NCBI GenBank assembly: GCA_033297075.1
Contig: MU858060.1
Location: 372,001-436,000 of the forward strand
Direction: 5' to 3'
Source of the DNA: Rhypophila decipiens
Taxonomy: Eukaryota; Ascomycota; Sordariomycetes; Sordariales; Naviculisporaceae
Length of the DNA stretch: 64,000 bases
Under the pieces are notes generated by a model that saw only the letters and a program-made list of their open reading frames with translations, was not told where the DNA came from and searched no databases. Shown here in pieces: positions 25,201 to 37,086 of the stretch (within the stretch, counting starts at the first letter, position 1; every line of letters begins with the position of its first letter). The position numbers and the translations under genes are program-made.

Positions 25201-27672
25201 TCGTCCTTACCTTACCCGTCAAGTTGATGGATGAATTTTGAGACTCGATACCGATGCGCGTCTCTTCTTTCTTTCGCTATCCAAAACCCACCAGCTTGCG
25301 CCCAGCCTTCTGTAGGAACCCTTCCCTTCCGCCGTCCGAACAAGGATGAAATCAAGTCTCATAATGGTAGAGCCAAGGAGCTAGGCAAATGACAGACCAG
25401 CCACACCTTGCGGTACCCGTACGCCGAGCGTTAGCACTCAGTGCGTGTGTCACTTCACCATTCGGCAACGGCAAGCAAGGAAGCGAAGACCCCCTGCCCC
25501 GGCTTTAGCTTGGGCTTCGGCCCCCACCTCCACCACAAAAGCCGTTGCGATGAAAGATGCACGGGTCGATTAACGGCTCGAAAAACCCCCGGCACCGCTG
25601 TCGCTGTCCACTATAATTCCGACAAGCCAGCCCAGTCCAGTCCAGCCATGCCCTTTTAAAACATACAAGGAAAGGTAGCAAAGAAAAGTCGCCAGAAAAA
25701 CAAACGTCTGCGGATAAGCCAAACTTTGTTGCAACGTTCACAATACCACAGGGGATGCCCTTGCCTGTTCTGCCGATGGGCAGCCATGACGCTTGTGCCA
25801 GATGGGTCGCAAATAAACATTCCGAAATGACGACAGGATCCTCACCAGGCCAGGAACAGACAGGCCAGCCTGGATGCTGATACGTACGGATAACACGGTA
25901 TCATTGATGGGTAATGAAAGCGATTCGATCATGGAACAACGCTATCGTAGCATCACAACAAATAAAATCTTACTCTGGCCCCATGATGATGGATGAAACA
26001 AACCTTGGACGGTAAAGGATGGGGGGGAAATAGAAACGAGAACCACTTGTTGTCCCTGCATGGTTCCTACCTACCGTAATGTCCTTCCATGCTTGTTGCC
26101 GCTGTAGTGTAGTAGCGTAGCAGCAAGATTACATTGTACCTTATGCTGGACTCTTTGTTGTTTCCCTTACCGCATTTTCATGAGATGGTCCCTAATTTGG
26201 AGAGAGGCCTCTGGCGCCTCGACCTCAACAAGACCGATGTTGGCAAAACGTGGTATGATCAAGGCTCTCTGGTCAATCTGGGCAGTCTAGCCTAGAAGAA
26301 AACTAGAAATTACTGTGGTATGTAGAACGATCCAGGCATCAAGAAATAAAAAGACACGACAAGCAATGCCGCAGTGCAGAGACGAAACAGACATGATAAG
26401 AGCCTAGAGCAAAATTAAAGAGAAAAAAAAAGTTTATTAATCAATAATTAAAATATGCCGAGTCCACATGGGGGTGTTAATATCGAACAACACACAAGAG
26501 AAAAACAAAGTAATGCGTATTTGTCCCCAACCAGCCCTTCTCCTTGCCCCAAATCACAACACCCCTCACCATGTGCTCCTGAACGAGTAAGTTGCAGGAT
26601 GGTGCCTGACATATCCAAAATGATGATATAATATCGACCCGTCTCATCCCACACCCAATACACACACAAAAAGGGGTGAATATACCCTTCCCCCAACCTC
26701 CCTCCTTTTCTAGGTGAATCCAGCACCAAACACAAACAACCTCCACATCGCATTATTCGTCTCTTCGTAGGGCCCCGACCAATCATCAGCGCCAACAACA
26801 TCGCGAACCAAACGGGATACCCCTCGATGTATATGCGGTATGGGGATGAAGACAAAGGAGAAAGTCGTAGGGCGTCATCACCAACTACATCTTTTGCGGA
26901 GTAGGGTATTTCTTTAGAGGAAAGAAGAAGAAAACTCATGCATAAGTATCGTGTCATCCTTCGTACCCCTCAACTAAGTCTATGTAAAGTTTTATAATGA
27001 AAGGGCGAGGAGTGGCGATACAACCAAAAACAAGATGAAGGAAAAACAAGAACCATGTAGAAGAATATGAGGGGCTGTAAAACATCATCGTCGGCGGAAT
27101 TCGGGGTATCTTTGGTTATTAACCCGCCTTGCCAAAAGAAAGGAAAAACCCAAACCAAAAGCCTCACCAGACACCCAGCAGGATATTCCCGCGAGTGACG
27201 ACTGGGAAGGGAGGGAAGAAGAGAACTGAAAGAGAAACAAAGGAGATAGTAGAAAAATCCAACTTCCAATGACCCACCAAGCACCTTGTTCTAGATTGCT
27301 GCCGGAAACCAGACGCCTCGCTGGAGAACAGATGAAAGACAGTATTAAATATGTATCTTAGAAGAACCCGAGACCGCCACTGCGGGGTTTCGGACCTGTG
27401 GATACCGGCGAATGTCAAGTCCGGGTACGGGGGGGTTGATCGTGTGTGTTTTCTGTTGAGCCATGTTCGTGGGATCCAGACTCGGGTTGAAGCTTCATCA
27501 TGGTGATTCGAGGGCAGCCCTGTAGAAGTCGGATCCGCTCTTCATTTTGCTCTGGCCCTCGTGGTCGTGAAGAGCTGTAGTTGTCGCAGCGAAGTAGTCA
27601 TTGAAGCTGCGAGGGGTAGACGGTTGTGTCCCCTGCCGCAGGAGCCGAGACTCCTGGGGGGGACATTGATTG
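22273..27672. other. Long convergent intergenic region
   Basis: A 5.4-kb stretch between two convergent genes. I examined frames of 90-170 codons here, for example near 22785-23216, 24135-24614 (+) and 26448-26957 (-). None has recognisable motifs, a convincing start plus splice structure, or strong codon bias. The part from about 26400 to 27670 may be 3' UTR of the Myb-type gene. Nothing else is recognised. Confidence 0.5.
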
Positions 27673-28912
27673 CTATAAGTTCTCTCCCAGGTTCCCTCCC
27701 AGCAACTCTGCTGCTCTCTCGCGACAGGCCACAGGCGTAAACCCTGTTCCAACCTTGTTAGCGACAATCCGCCACTTCTCATTTTCGTAATCCTGGAGCG
27801 CCGTGCGGAGCTTTTGATCCTACATAGCCTTAGTTAGCAGGATCCAGTTATTGAGCTCCAAGTCAGTCGACTCACTGTTTCGTCTGTCCATTGCGTTGTT
27901 TTCGCCTTGAGCTTTGTGCAGTAGCGCACCTGGAGCGTCCCACTCGACCTCCCGGGGAAGAAATCCGCAATTTGCTTCCAAGTCAGGCTCTTGTTCTCCT
28001 TCAGGTCTATCAGCAGCTGGTCGTCTTCTGGTGTGAACTTCAACTTGGGCCCCCTTGGTCTCGGGGCGGGAGGAGGCATTCCCGCTTGACCCACGACACT
28101 TGGGGCTCCCCCACCACCACTCTCCCCCTCGCGGCGCATCATTTTGTTCGGTGGACCTGTGTCTGGTAGCCGATGATGATGATGGGTAGGCGGCGCTGTC
28201 TGGGGGTATGCAGAACCCATGGGTGTTTGCTGCATGGATTCTAGATCGCTCTGCTCCATTTCGGAGAGCCCTGGAACAGAGAGGTCTAGGTCATCGGGCC
28301 GTGGGCGCTTGACACCTGCTCCTGGACCATGGGTTGGAGTTAGAGACGGAAAGAGAGGCGCGACCACGGAATGGGGCGACGGCCCGGGAGCTCCATAGTG
28401 CGAGGGTCCCGGATGCCCCATGTGTCTCGCGCCATGATGCCCGCCCATGTGTGCCGGGTCCGTGAGGATGGGGTGCGGATGATGGGACGTCGTGTAGTGC
28501 TGTGGCAAGCCATGGTGCGATTGATGAGGTGGCGGTTCATGCAAGCTCGACGGTCCTCCGTGCTGGAGCGAGTTTCGGTGGTGGTGCGCATCATAGGCGT
28601 GCGAGACTTGGCTTTGCTCGCCCGTATGCGGCTCCTGTGGTGAATAGTCGACATTGTAGTCCGGTCCTACACGGTAGTTGCCCGCCAGTGTGTCTCCAAT
28701 ACATGGGTTCCGCCAGAGCGAACCGCTCTGGCTGGTCGCCGGGTTCTGAAGGGAAAGAATTGGTTAGGACTGAGCCCCGGAGGGCTGCGTCGGAAGCGGA
28801 TTTGGCGTGCCGGTTGGGCAGGGACAGTCTTGGAGCCGCTTCTGTTGACCCTGTGGACTGGTGTAGGGCTGTGTCGAGAAAACGACGACGATGGTGGAGG
28901 GACAGAGCTCAT
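27673..28912 (-). CDS. Myb/SANT double-repeat DNA-binding protein
   Basis: Proposed exons are 28850-28912, 27876-28745 and 27673-27819, giving about 359 residues. The last intron (27820-27875, 56 bp) is firm: GTGAGT donor, GCTAAC branch point and TAG acceptor. The first intron (28746-28849) has a good CTAAC branch point and CAG acceptor, but its donor GTCAAC is weak, so exon 1 is tentative. Residues about 30-250 are rich in His, Pro, Gly and Ser. A SANT/Myb repeat spans about 258-305 (FTPEDDQLLIDL, then WKQIADFFPGRS). A second one is completed by the last exon (WTDET joined to DQKLRTALQDY, then WRIVANKVG). Two adjacent repeats with spaced Trp residues are typical of sequence-specific nuclear regulators. 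The target is unknown. The His/Pro-rich arm may be an interaction or activation region. Confidence 0.75.
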
Positions 28913-29842
28913 GTGCTCTGCCAGAATGCTATCGGCGGATTCGGGGGCGGTCAAGGTCGATGGTTGTGACTTCGGAGCCAGTGATTGGCAGCGCAAAGGA
29001 TCCAAGAAGGCGCTGGTGGGTCTTCCTTGTGCCTTACTGCATGTCACGAATTCTGTGAGATATTGGTGTGCGTGAGAGTCGTCGACACTGGCCCGCCTTT
29101 TGACTTATACCTGCGTCGTCCCTTGCTTGGTGGTGTGGCTGGCTTCCTTATGCTCAACAGCAGATGGCGTACAAGCGGAGAATTAAAACAAAAAAAGGTC
29201 AGGAGCGGGTATGGGTTGTATTATATCGTCTGATCTTTTGTTAAGAGGTGGGAGAAGAATGGGATCCAAGTTCTCGGGGAGAAGCTAGGTTTAGTAGTCT
29301 GGTACCTTTCCTCGTCCAAGTTGAAGCACGTAGGGGATTGCCATGTGCGAGACGAAGATGGTTCCTGAGAATGCGGAGATCAAGTAACCTTGTCCAACGA
29401 TGACGGTAGCATAATTTGAGGATCTTATGCCATGGTCTGGCTGCCGGATATAGAAACAGGACCCCGGCTTCAGGGAATGATGGAACGAGGGGGCATGACA
29501 GCCACTAGACTAAACTGACAGGCAGGGGAGCCGGTAGAACAGATTATCAAGGTAGTGTAGAATGCCCCGGGCGTATTAACCCAAAGGGGCTGTTGGACAA
29601 GAAATAGCAGTCCAAGGGGGAGGACGCTTGGAAAATGCATGGAAGGATACAAAACATCGAGCTGGAAAGGAAATAAAATGTGAAACAAGCCCTACCATGC
29701 AGCTGGAGAAGGTTATGGGCCACAAGCGAGTTCTACATGTATTGCCGGCAGCACCTTGGCCACCACCATAAAAGAACAGCTACTTCGGGGGCGGAAATCG
29801 GCAGAAAGCCGCGAAAGCAGCCTGGGACCACAGACTTCGAGA

Positions 29843-29871
29843 GGGAGGGGGGGCTGGGGGAGGGGAAGGGG
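29843..29871 (+). other. Guanine-run cluster (G-quadruplex-forming motif)
   Basis: Five runs of 3, 7, 5, 4 and 4 guanines are separated by 1-2 bases, which meets the usual four-run G-quadruplex pattern on the plus strand. It lies about 0.93 kb upstream of the start codon of the Myb-type gene, on the non-template side of the opposite direction. Whether it folds in vivo is unknown. Confidence 0.6.
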
Positions 29872-30688
29872 AAGGCAAGAGCCCAAAAATCAAGAAGAGC
29901 CCGACAGAATCTGTTGGCTCACCTCCCATGAGGACCCAAACTGTGAGCTCCAGGCAAGTGTAAGTGCTTGCAGAAAACGATGCCGGCAGGTATGAGTGGT
30001 ATGGTAGTGTACCTTGTGGGATGCGCTTGACCCTGGGCAGGTAACTCGGAAGTACCAAAGAAGCGACGAGGTACTATGCCGTACTCAGGACCAGAGCCTG
30101 ACTGGGGTGTTGGATCAGGAAGTAGCAATGCCGTGGGTGGCAAGCGGAGAAGCTTCTGGGGTGTGTGAGTGCTACAGTTTTGTCCCAAACGGGTAATATT
30201 AAGACTGGGGTGGGCTATATCAGACGTCCAGAGGAGATGGGAGCCCTGACGCGCTACACGTCTACAGGGCACCGGAACAAAAAGAAAACCTGCGAGCGCC
30301 CTGATGACCAGATTGCCGAGCAGGGCATAGATTTTGGCCTGTTTCTGGGCAGAATGTCGCCCATGTGGAGGTGGTGATATCTGTTGTTACCACAAACCTT
30401 CGACATGCCATGTGTGACACAACTCGGGTTGTATGTAATGGCCGCAAGGTGGAGTCGGGATAATGGTGAGAAAAAAGACGGACGAGGCCAGCTTGGCAAA
30501 ACGAAGTTAGGGAACGCCGTGTCCTGCCCCACGAGGTACCTCCAAGACGCGTTGAGGCTACAGAAACCTGCATCCATCCATAAAGAAGCAATTTCAAGTG
30601 TAGATGGGAGGGAGAGCCGGGCCCATATATCCGATACCGGTACAGTCACTTGACCCGGTGGTTGACTGTGAGAAGCATTACCACCAGA

Positions 30689-30712
30689 ACGCCAACGCGA
30701 ACGCCAACGCGA
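30689..30712. repeat. 12-bp direct repeat, two copies
   Basis: ACGCCAACGCGA is present twice in tandem. It is short and isolated, in intergenic DNA. It could be a duplicated binding site or a chance event. Confidence 0.5.
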
Positions 30713-33700
30713 AGAGCCAAGTATTCCGGCGTCCTTGAAAGCTCAGGACTGACATGTCGATGGCAAGGCCGGAAAGCCGTGCTCGCGAGAAAGTGAAATG
30801 TCGTCGGATCAGGCTAGTTTCTCGAACGTGGTAGCTACATCCAAGTCCTTTGACTGGCCTGTGGCAGCTTGTCCAAGTGACTGGACGGGTACCTGGATAG
30901 ACCATGTTCTCTCCAGCCAAATGACAAGCAGGCACGGTACGAACTGGTCTCGCGCGGATGGGATGGCATTGCCAAATGACGAACCAGGGCGGCAGGCGGC
31001 GCGTAATGGCAATCGGCCAGACTACCACGCCAGGCACGCCTCCTCCCAGAGTCGCACACAGCCAAACATGGGAGAATTGGACCTGCTGGGCCGGGTGTTA
31101 CCAGAGTTGGTCGGTACTGGCGGGTGGGGTGGCTTGAAATGGCTAACCTCGGAAGCTCCAAGATTGCGCATTTCAATGCTTTGGAGATTCCAGGTTGTCA
31201 GTCGGACGCAGGTACGGAAAATAGCACGACGTTGATGTGTTGATGATGCAGCAGCTGCAAACAAGCTGCAGCGGCTCCATCAGACCACGGACCTCTCCTA
31301 GGCCGACGAAACAAGCAGATGGAGCCCACTCGATGGGACAACGGACGGCGCCGGCGTGGGCGTCTCTTGGCAGACAAAAAAGAGGAAGTCTCTGCGCCGT
31401 TGCGGAGACGGAGCAAAGGCCAGGTTGAAGGGTAAAAAAAAGCTGTCAAGGGGAGCTAGCCATTGGCAGTTGTCGGCCAAGAGCGTGCATGAAAGAAACG
31501 TGTTTCACCCGAACCTTGTAATTAAACGGCGTGTTATGCTTCCACCAAACACAAAATTAACGTGATTTCGAAGCTTGTCGGTTTTCTAGAAGGTCGCAAA
31601 TTGCTTCTAGTGCAGGACTGTGGGATGGTCAAAGTTCATTCGACGGTAGTTCAGCTCATGCAGCCGCTTTGACGCTGCGTGTCCATCACGGATCTGGGTT
31701 GAGGGTTCGGGTGAGGTGAGGTCGAGCTGCCTGGGGTTCATGAGCCCTGAAATGTCTGTGGGAGGAGCTTACCTAGTGTACATACTAGGCCTGCAGATGA
31801 AGATTAATGATGGTGCAGACCAAGGGTTGGGTAATATCCCGAGTTCAATGCACCAGGGGAAAAACGGTGAAGTCAAATATGAAGATGTGCAAGCTTCCAG
31901 AATCAAGGAAATTTCCGGCGTTGAGTGTACAGAATGGACGATGGTGCAAGATGGGCGAGAGCTGCATTAAATGATTCCAGCTTGAATACTATACACTCTC
32001 CCAAAAAGAAAGAAGAGAGGTATTAGAGTATGTAAAGTGAACATGATTTGCATCTCGCTCCTTCCGTTTGCTAGAGCTGTAGCTGCTTTCTCGGCCGTGA
32101 TAAAATCGGGGCCGGCCTGCATAACAGCTGAAGATTATCAATGAGGAAGTTGCGGCAAAAGCCCTCTTTTGGGCAGCGAATGAAGGAACACCTGACGTTC
32201 CTACAGTTCATACTCCATCTATCTGCGTCTTCCACATTCACGCATGGAGATAGGGGGTTAGATACGGATAGTCGGATGTAGAAGCCAGGACTAGAGAATG
32301 CTAAGATTGCAGCTCGAACAGCTTGGTAGCAATAAAATATCGTGTGTTTGCAAAAAATCCGACAGCATCGACTACCCAGGGCTAAGAGGTAGCAACCCGT
32401 TCGTAGAAGCCGTCCGGGGTAGACCTCGCCGTGGTCCCAAAGATAGATCATGTTCGTCACTAGCTCCAGACTTGGATCTGAGCTGCGCGGTGGACAAGGG
32501 TGAGGGCAAGGTAAGGACAAGGACCAGGACCAGGGGAAAGGGGGCTCCCGAGGACCCCGGGACTGGCTGTCTTGTTAGTATTTGGAACAAGACAAAGCAT
32601 GCCAGCGAGCTCAATCACCGATTCCTAAGAGCAACTCAGCTCAAACAAGCTTTTAATTGTAAGTAGTGCAGTATACGTAGTATCACCAAGCTGGTCCGTG
32701 GTGGACGTGTCCAACAACCAGCTCCGATGAGGCTGTAATCCCAAGGCTGAGAGTGAGACATGACAGCTAAAAACCAGAGACTCGGATACTATTGGGCCGA
32801 GCTGGTCAAGTCGTGTGAGGTTGATTGACGTCTTGTACCGCCTACTTACACATACAACTTGCCTTGCAGATTTCCACAAGATTGGTCCTCGAGGCAAGCT
32901 TTGTGTGGCGTTTCGAGGCGCTCACGTCACACCCGCTCGCATGAACAGCGCTCTGTCGTCCAATTCCGCCCGGGTGGGTCGACCAAACCTTCTGTGGACT
33001 AGTCTTGGAGGGGTCGCCTTTGCCGGCATGGGGGTTGAACTGGTCAAACGCCCCTGAAGCCTCAAGCCTTGTACGTTACTAGAAGAAGCCCACCATCTGA
33101 TCATCTTCGAATGGTTCTATGGAGGGTTGGAAGTTGGATTACATATGGTGATAAGCAAGTGAGGTGAGTTTGTATGGCTCCGTGACGAGACTTTCTGCTG
33201 TGTCCTTTTCTTCCTTTCCACGTCACGGTGTGGCGGATGTGGTGGTGGAGAGCCTGGCAGGAGCAGAAGAGATGCAACGCCGTAACGTTCGGTCCAGCTT
33301 CCGAGACTCCTGATCTGCGTTTGAGTTGGTTGGGGAGGGTACTGCCCGAGAAGCAGAGGCACGGTTTTGTGTCTTCGGTAAGCCAACTGGGACAGTCATT
33401 ATGGGCCTTTTGTTTCCTCGAATCCTTACAGCGGGTTGTTCGCATAGGTACAGTACTGTTCGAACTTCGAGTGAGATGCTGCTATCGTGGTCGCTGGTAG
33501 GGCTTGGGACCTTCCATTTTTGGCCGACCTGACTTGATGAATGGCCGGAAAGCACCTGCCACGACGTCTGGGAAAATGCATTGTGGGGAGTTGGTCAGCT
33601 TCCTTCACCATCTTTGTTGGGCAGGCACGTCGGTCCACAGCCGGATCGTCCGAACTTGATCTTACATCTGCTATCATCAGACGTCAGTGACTCCAGTCGG

Positions 33701-35250
33701 CTTCTTGGTATTTGCAGCTCCCCAAAACCACAGACCTTGTAAAAGAAGAAAATAAAGATATCAGACCCTAGTCGCAATCATGTGTTCATCCCGTCTATAA
33801 GGTACATGTACAGTACCTTGCTTCAAAAGACCATCAGACTGTGGCCACCCTCCAACTTTCATCCCAAGCAACCAGCTTCCAGGATTCCCGCCGCTCGGCC
33901 AGGAAGGAAAATCTCCGCTCGGGACGAGTTTGACCTGATTGACCCACGAGGCCCGAGATTGTCAATCTTTGACCTGCAGCCCGTCATGTGGGTTTGTATT
34001 GCATGCTTAATGCGAAACTCATTCTGATCGTCACCCGCCCTTGCAGACGCGAGAGCTGCTCCTTGCTGTAAATCACTAAAGTTCCTGCACCTCTGGGGGG
34101 CGGAACATGCACATATCGTCACTGCTTTGCTGGGCGAAGAAAAGAAGGAAGCGAGAAAGACCCGCTCTGGCAAGCTGTCTTCCCGGTTCCGTGGAATCAA
34201 CCAGCATCCCTCCCATTGGGTCTTGTTCGCTCCTGTGCCTCGCTGCCCTTTTCCCTCTGGCGTCTTTTCATATGCACAAGACAGCCCAAAACGACCAGCC
34301 GGCTTTAAAAGACCTGTTACACACATCGTCTCCATGAACTTTGATCTGTCACCATCGCCCTCTCTTGATTCTTTTTGTTGCGGAGCGTCTATGAACCCCA
34401 GTCTCCTGGCCTCTCAGAACTGGAGCGCGCTTAGAAGGTATATATGCCTTGGTGAGTAGGAACAACGGAATACCAGTCGAAGCGCTCCCGGCAACCGTAA
34501 CCGTATGATACAGTACTGCTCTACTTTATAAGAGTCGAGACAAGGCCAGTTAGCCGACAATGCATAAACGCATTAACACGCAATCTCATGGGATCTTCAT
34601 CATCAGTCTCCCCAAGCAGCTGATTCAGCCCTGACGGATCCGGACTCTGGGTCTGATACTCGCTTCTTTCAATGATGTACACTCTCGGCTCCAGAACGAC
34701 TGACCTTGGCATCATGATCTAACAGAGCCTCCGTTTCGATATCGACATCATATGTTTCATCCCCCAAACCTCCACATAGTTGCTAATTCGAACATCACGA
34801 CATGATTATGCAAGTGTTGGTCAGCGAAGTAGTGAGACTCGCCTTCATGTTTCTTCATTCTGAAAGTGTGTGAGAAAACAAGTTCGACCAACGAAATCAT
34901 AGCATATAACATATCCTTTCTTGATCTGGGTTTAGCCCATAAGGTGTGACTTGACCATCAGGCTCGCCCTAACAACAGAACAGATATTCACACAATCCGA
35001 GGTACTGTTCAATCAAGCCATTGTGATATAAACACAATCGATATGTATTCAAATTTCAGTCTGACGGCCTCGCCCTGATAACCTTACAGGTGTGTACATA
35101 TAAAAACAAAAAGAAATACAAACAAGCGACAATGATTATTTTTCAACGCCCATCAAATGTGTAGAGTACACCCCGCTGAATTACTGAAATCTTTGCAAGA
35201 TATACACACGCAACACACACGCGTAGCAACACTCAGCCCATCCAGACTCA

Positions 35251-37054
35251 CTAGGCAAAGTTATCCTGCCTATCAACCCAAATATCCTCGAGCTCGTTGA
35301 AGCTGGAGAAATGAATGGGCCTGTGCTGGTCGCTGTAGAACGGCACAGGCGTGTCCAGCTTCACATGCACAGGCTTCTTCTCCAAGCCACCGAATGCGCT
35401 GCCCATAAAGCTGTAATTCCACTTGCCCGAATCCGGCACCAAGAAGAAACCTCTGAATTTGTCACTGAGAAGGACTTGTCTCTTCTCGCCCATGGTGGTC
35501 GTAAACCCCTGAGGCTGATCACTGCCCGTGTCCTTGTTGTCCACGCCCCACTTGAAGCCCTGTGGCGTGAGAGCCCACGCGGACAGTGACACGCTGCCCG
35601 GTGTGAAGGAGACGGTGACCGTGAGAGTCTTGTCTTTTGTCCAGGTAGGGTGAGCATCGAGGAGTTTAGCATGCTCGGTAACGTCCATAGCCGACATGTA
35701 AGGTAGTTCGTTACCAGACATGGTGTGGATTACCCCGAGTGGCTCCATGTCCTTGAGGTACTCGTGCTGCGGCAGCTGCTGAGGAAGCTGCACGTTCCGC
35801 AGTCCACCAATCTGGGGCACCATCACAATGCACTTGATCTCCTTGATTTGATCATTGCCAGCAGGAGATGACCCATAGAGGTAGCCAGCCACTTGCACAC
35901 GAAGATCCGCGATGGTGATGAACTTCTTGAGGATGTTCTTTGGCATGATATATGTCATATCGTCCACATCGGAGTCGACAGGGGACACATACATGTTGTT
36001 TGATCTCGTGCGCAAATTGGATGTGGCAATCGCCCGAGTGCGCCATTCGGTCTTGGAGGCAAACGTCTGCTGCTCAAACTGGGACGTCGTTGTGACAATG
36101 ATCTCCTCTCCGTGCACATTCTGCGTCTTTGTAGTGACAGCAGTGAGTTGCTGCTGCTCTTGCTGCTGCTTCTCAATCTCGGCCGCCTGCTGCCTCTGCA
36201 TGGATGGGGCGGAAATCTCCATACCCAAGATGATGTCTCTTACTTCGCTGCTCGTCAAACTCGATACATTGACGTTGTTCTTCTTGCCGTAGTCGTTGAG
36301 AATCAGATCGCGGAGCTGGGTTTCGACCTTGATCCAGTCCTCATCGGACAGAGATGGCCAGATATGGTGATCTTGAGTGATGACGGTCTTATCTGGGCGA
36401 AGGATGAGCTTAGTCTTGTCCTGGTTCACGTGCAGGGCGCGCAGAATGAGAACAAGACGAGAGAAGGCGGTATATGACGAGATACTCTTGAGCCACTCGT
36501 CGTACAGGTTGAAGAGAACCATCTGTGGTTCGGTAGCTCGCAAGATCATGTCGCCCAGCTTCTCGACCTTCATCGCGGCCTGGAACGGAAGCTGAAGTTC
36601 GGAAGCGCGAATCGAAATATTGGGAAAGTCGAGGAGGTTGACTTCGAGGGGATCAAGCAAGCCTTTACGAGTGACAATAAGCTGCTTGGGTTGCTCTTCA
36701 ACTGGAAGAGACCTGATCAAGGCAGCTACTTCTTCTGCTGTCTTCCACTTCGCCAACTGACCGAGACGCTTCTGTCCTGCCCAGACGCTGGTATGGATGA
36801 TCTTCAGGAAGAGCTGTCCAGTGCGAGGATTGAAGATAAAGATGGCTCCATTGATGGGTTTTGTAGTCAAGTTGCCTTCGAAAGTCTTGTGGATGGTTAC
36901 ACGGTAAACGTTCGTGTCGTCAATGAAGAGCTGGGTCTGGTTACTGAACAGCTCCGAGTAATTCTGGGAGTTCAAGAACTCCTGGTTGCTCTCGGATGCG
37001 TAAAGCTGGAGACCTTTTCGAATACGTTCACGCAAAACGTAGAGGGCGGGATTG

Positions 37055-37086
<32 letters not shown>

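Larger units (their letters stand above)
28913..35250. other. Long intergenic region upstream of the Myb-type gene
   Basis: This 6.3-kb stretch lies between the start of the Myb-type gene and the end of PRP8, both on the minus strand. It contains a strong guanine-run cluster at 29843-29871, a 12-bp direct repeat at 30689-30712 and copies of GTACAGTAC near 33448, 33808 and 34510. No frame here has recognisable domains. It may hold a long promoter and 5' leader for the regulator gene. Confidence 0.5.

Noticed and set aside
26448..26957. 169-codon minus-strand ATG frame
   Set aside because: It lies where the 3' UTR of the Myb-type gene is expected. Cys/Leu/Tyr-rich composition and no recognisable domain.
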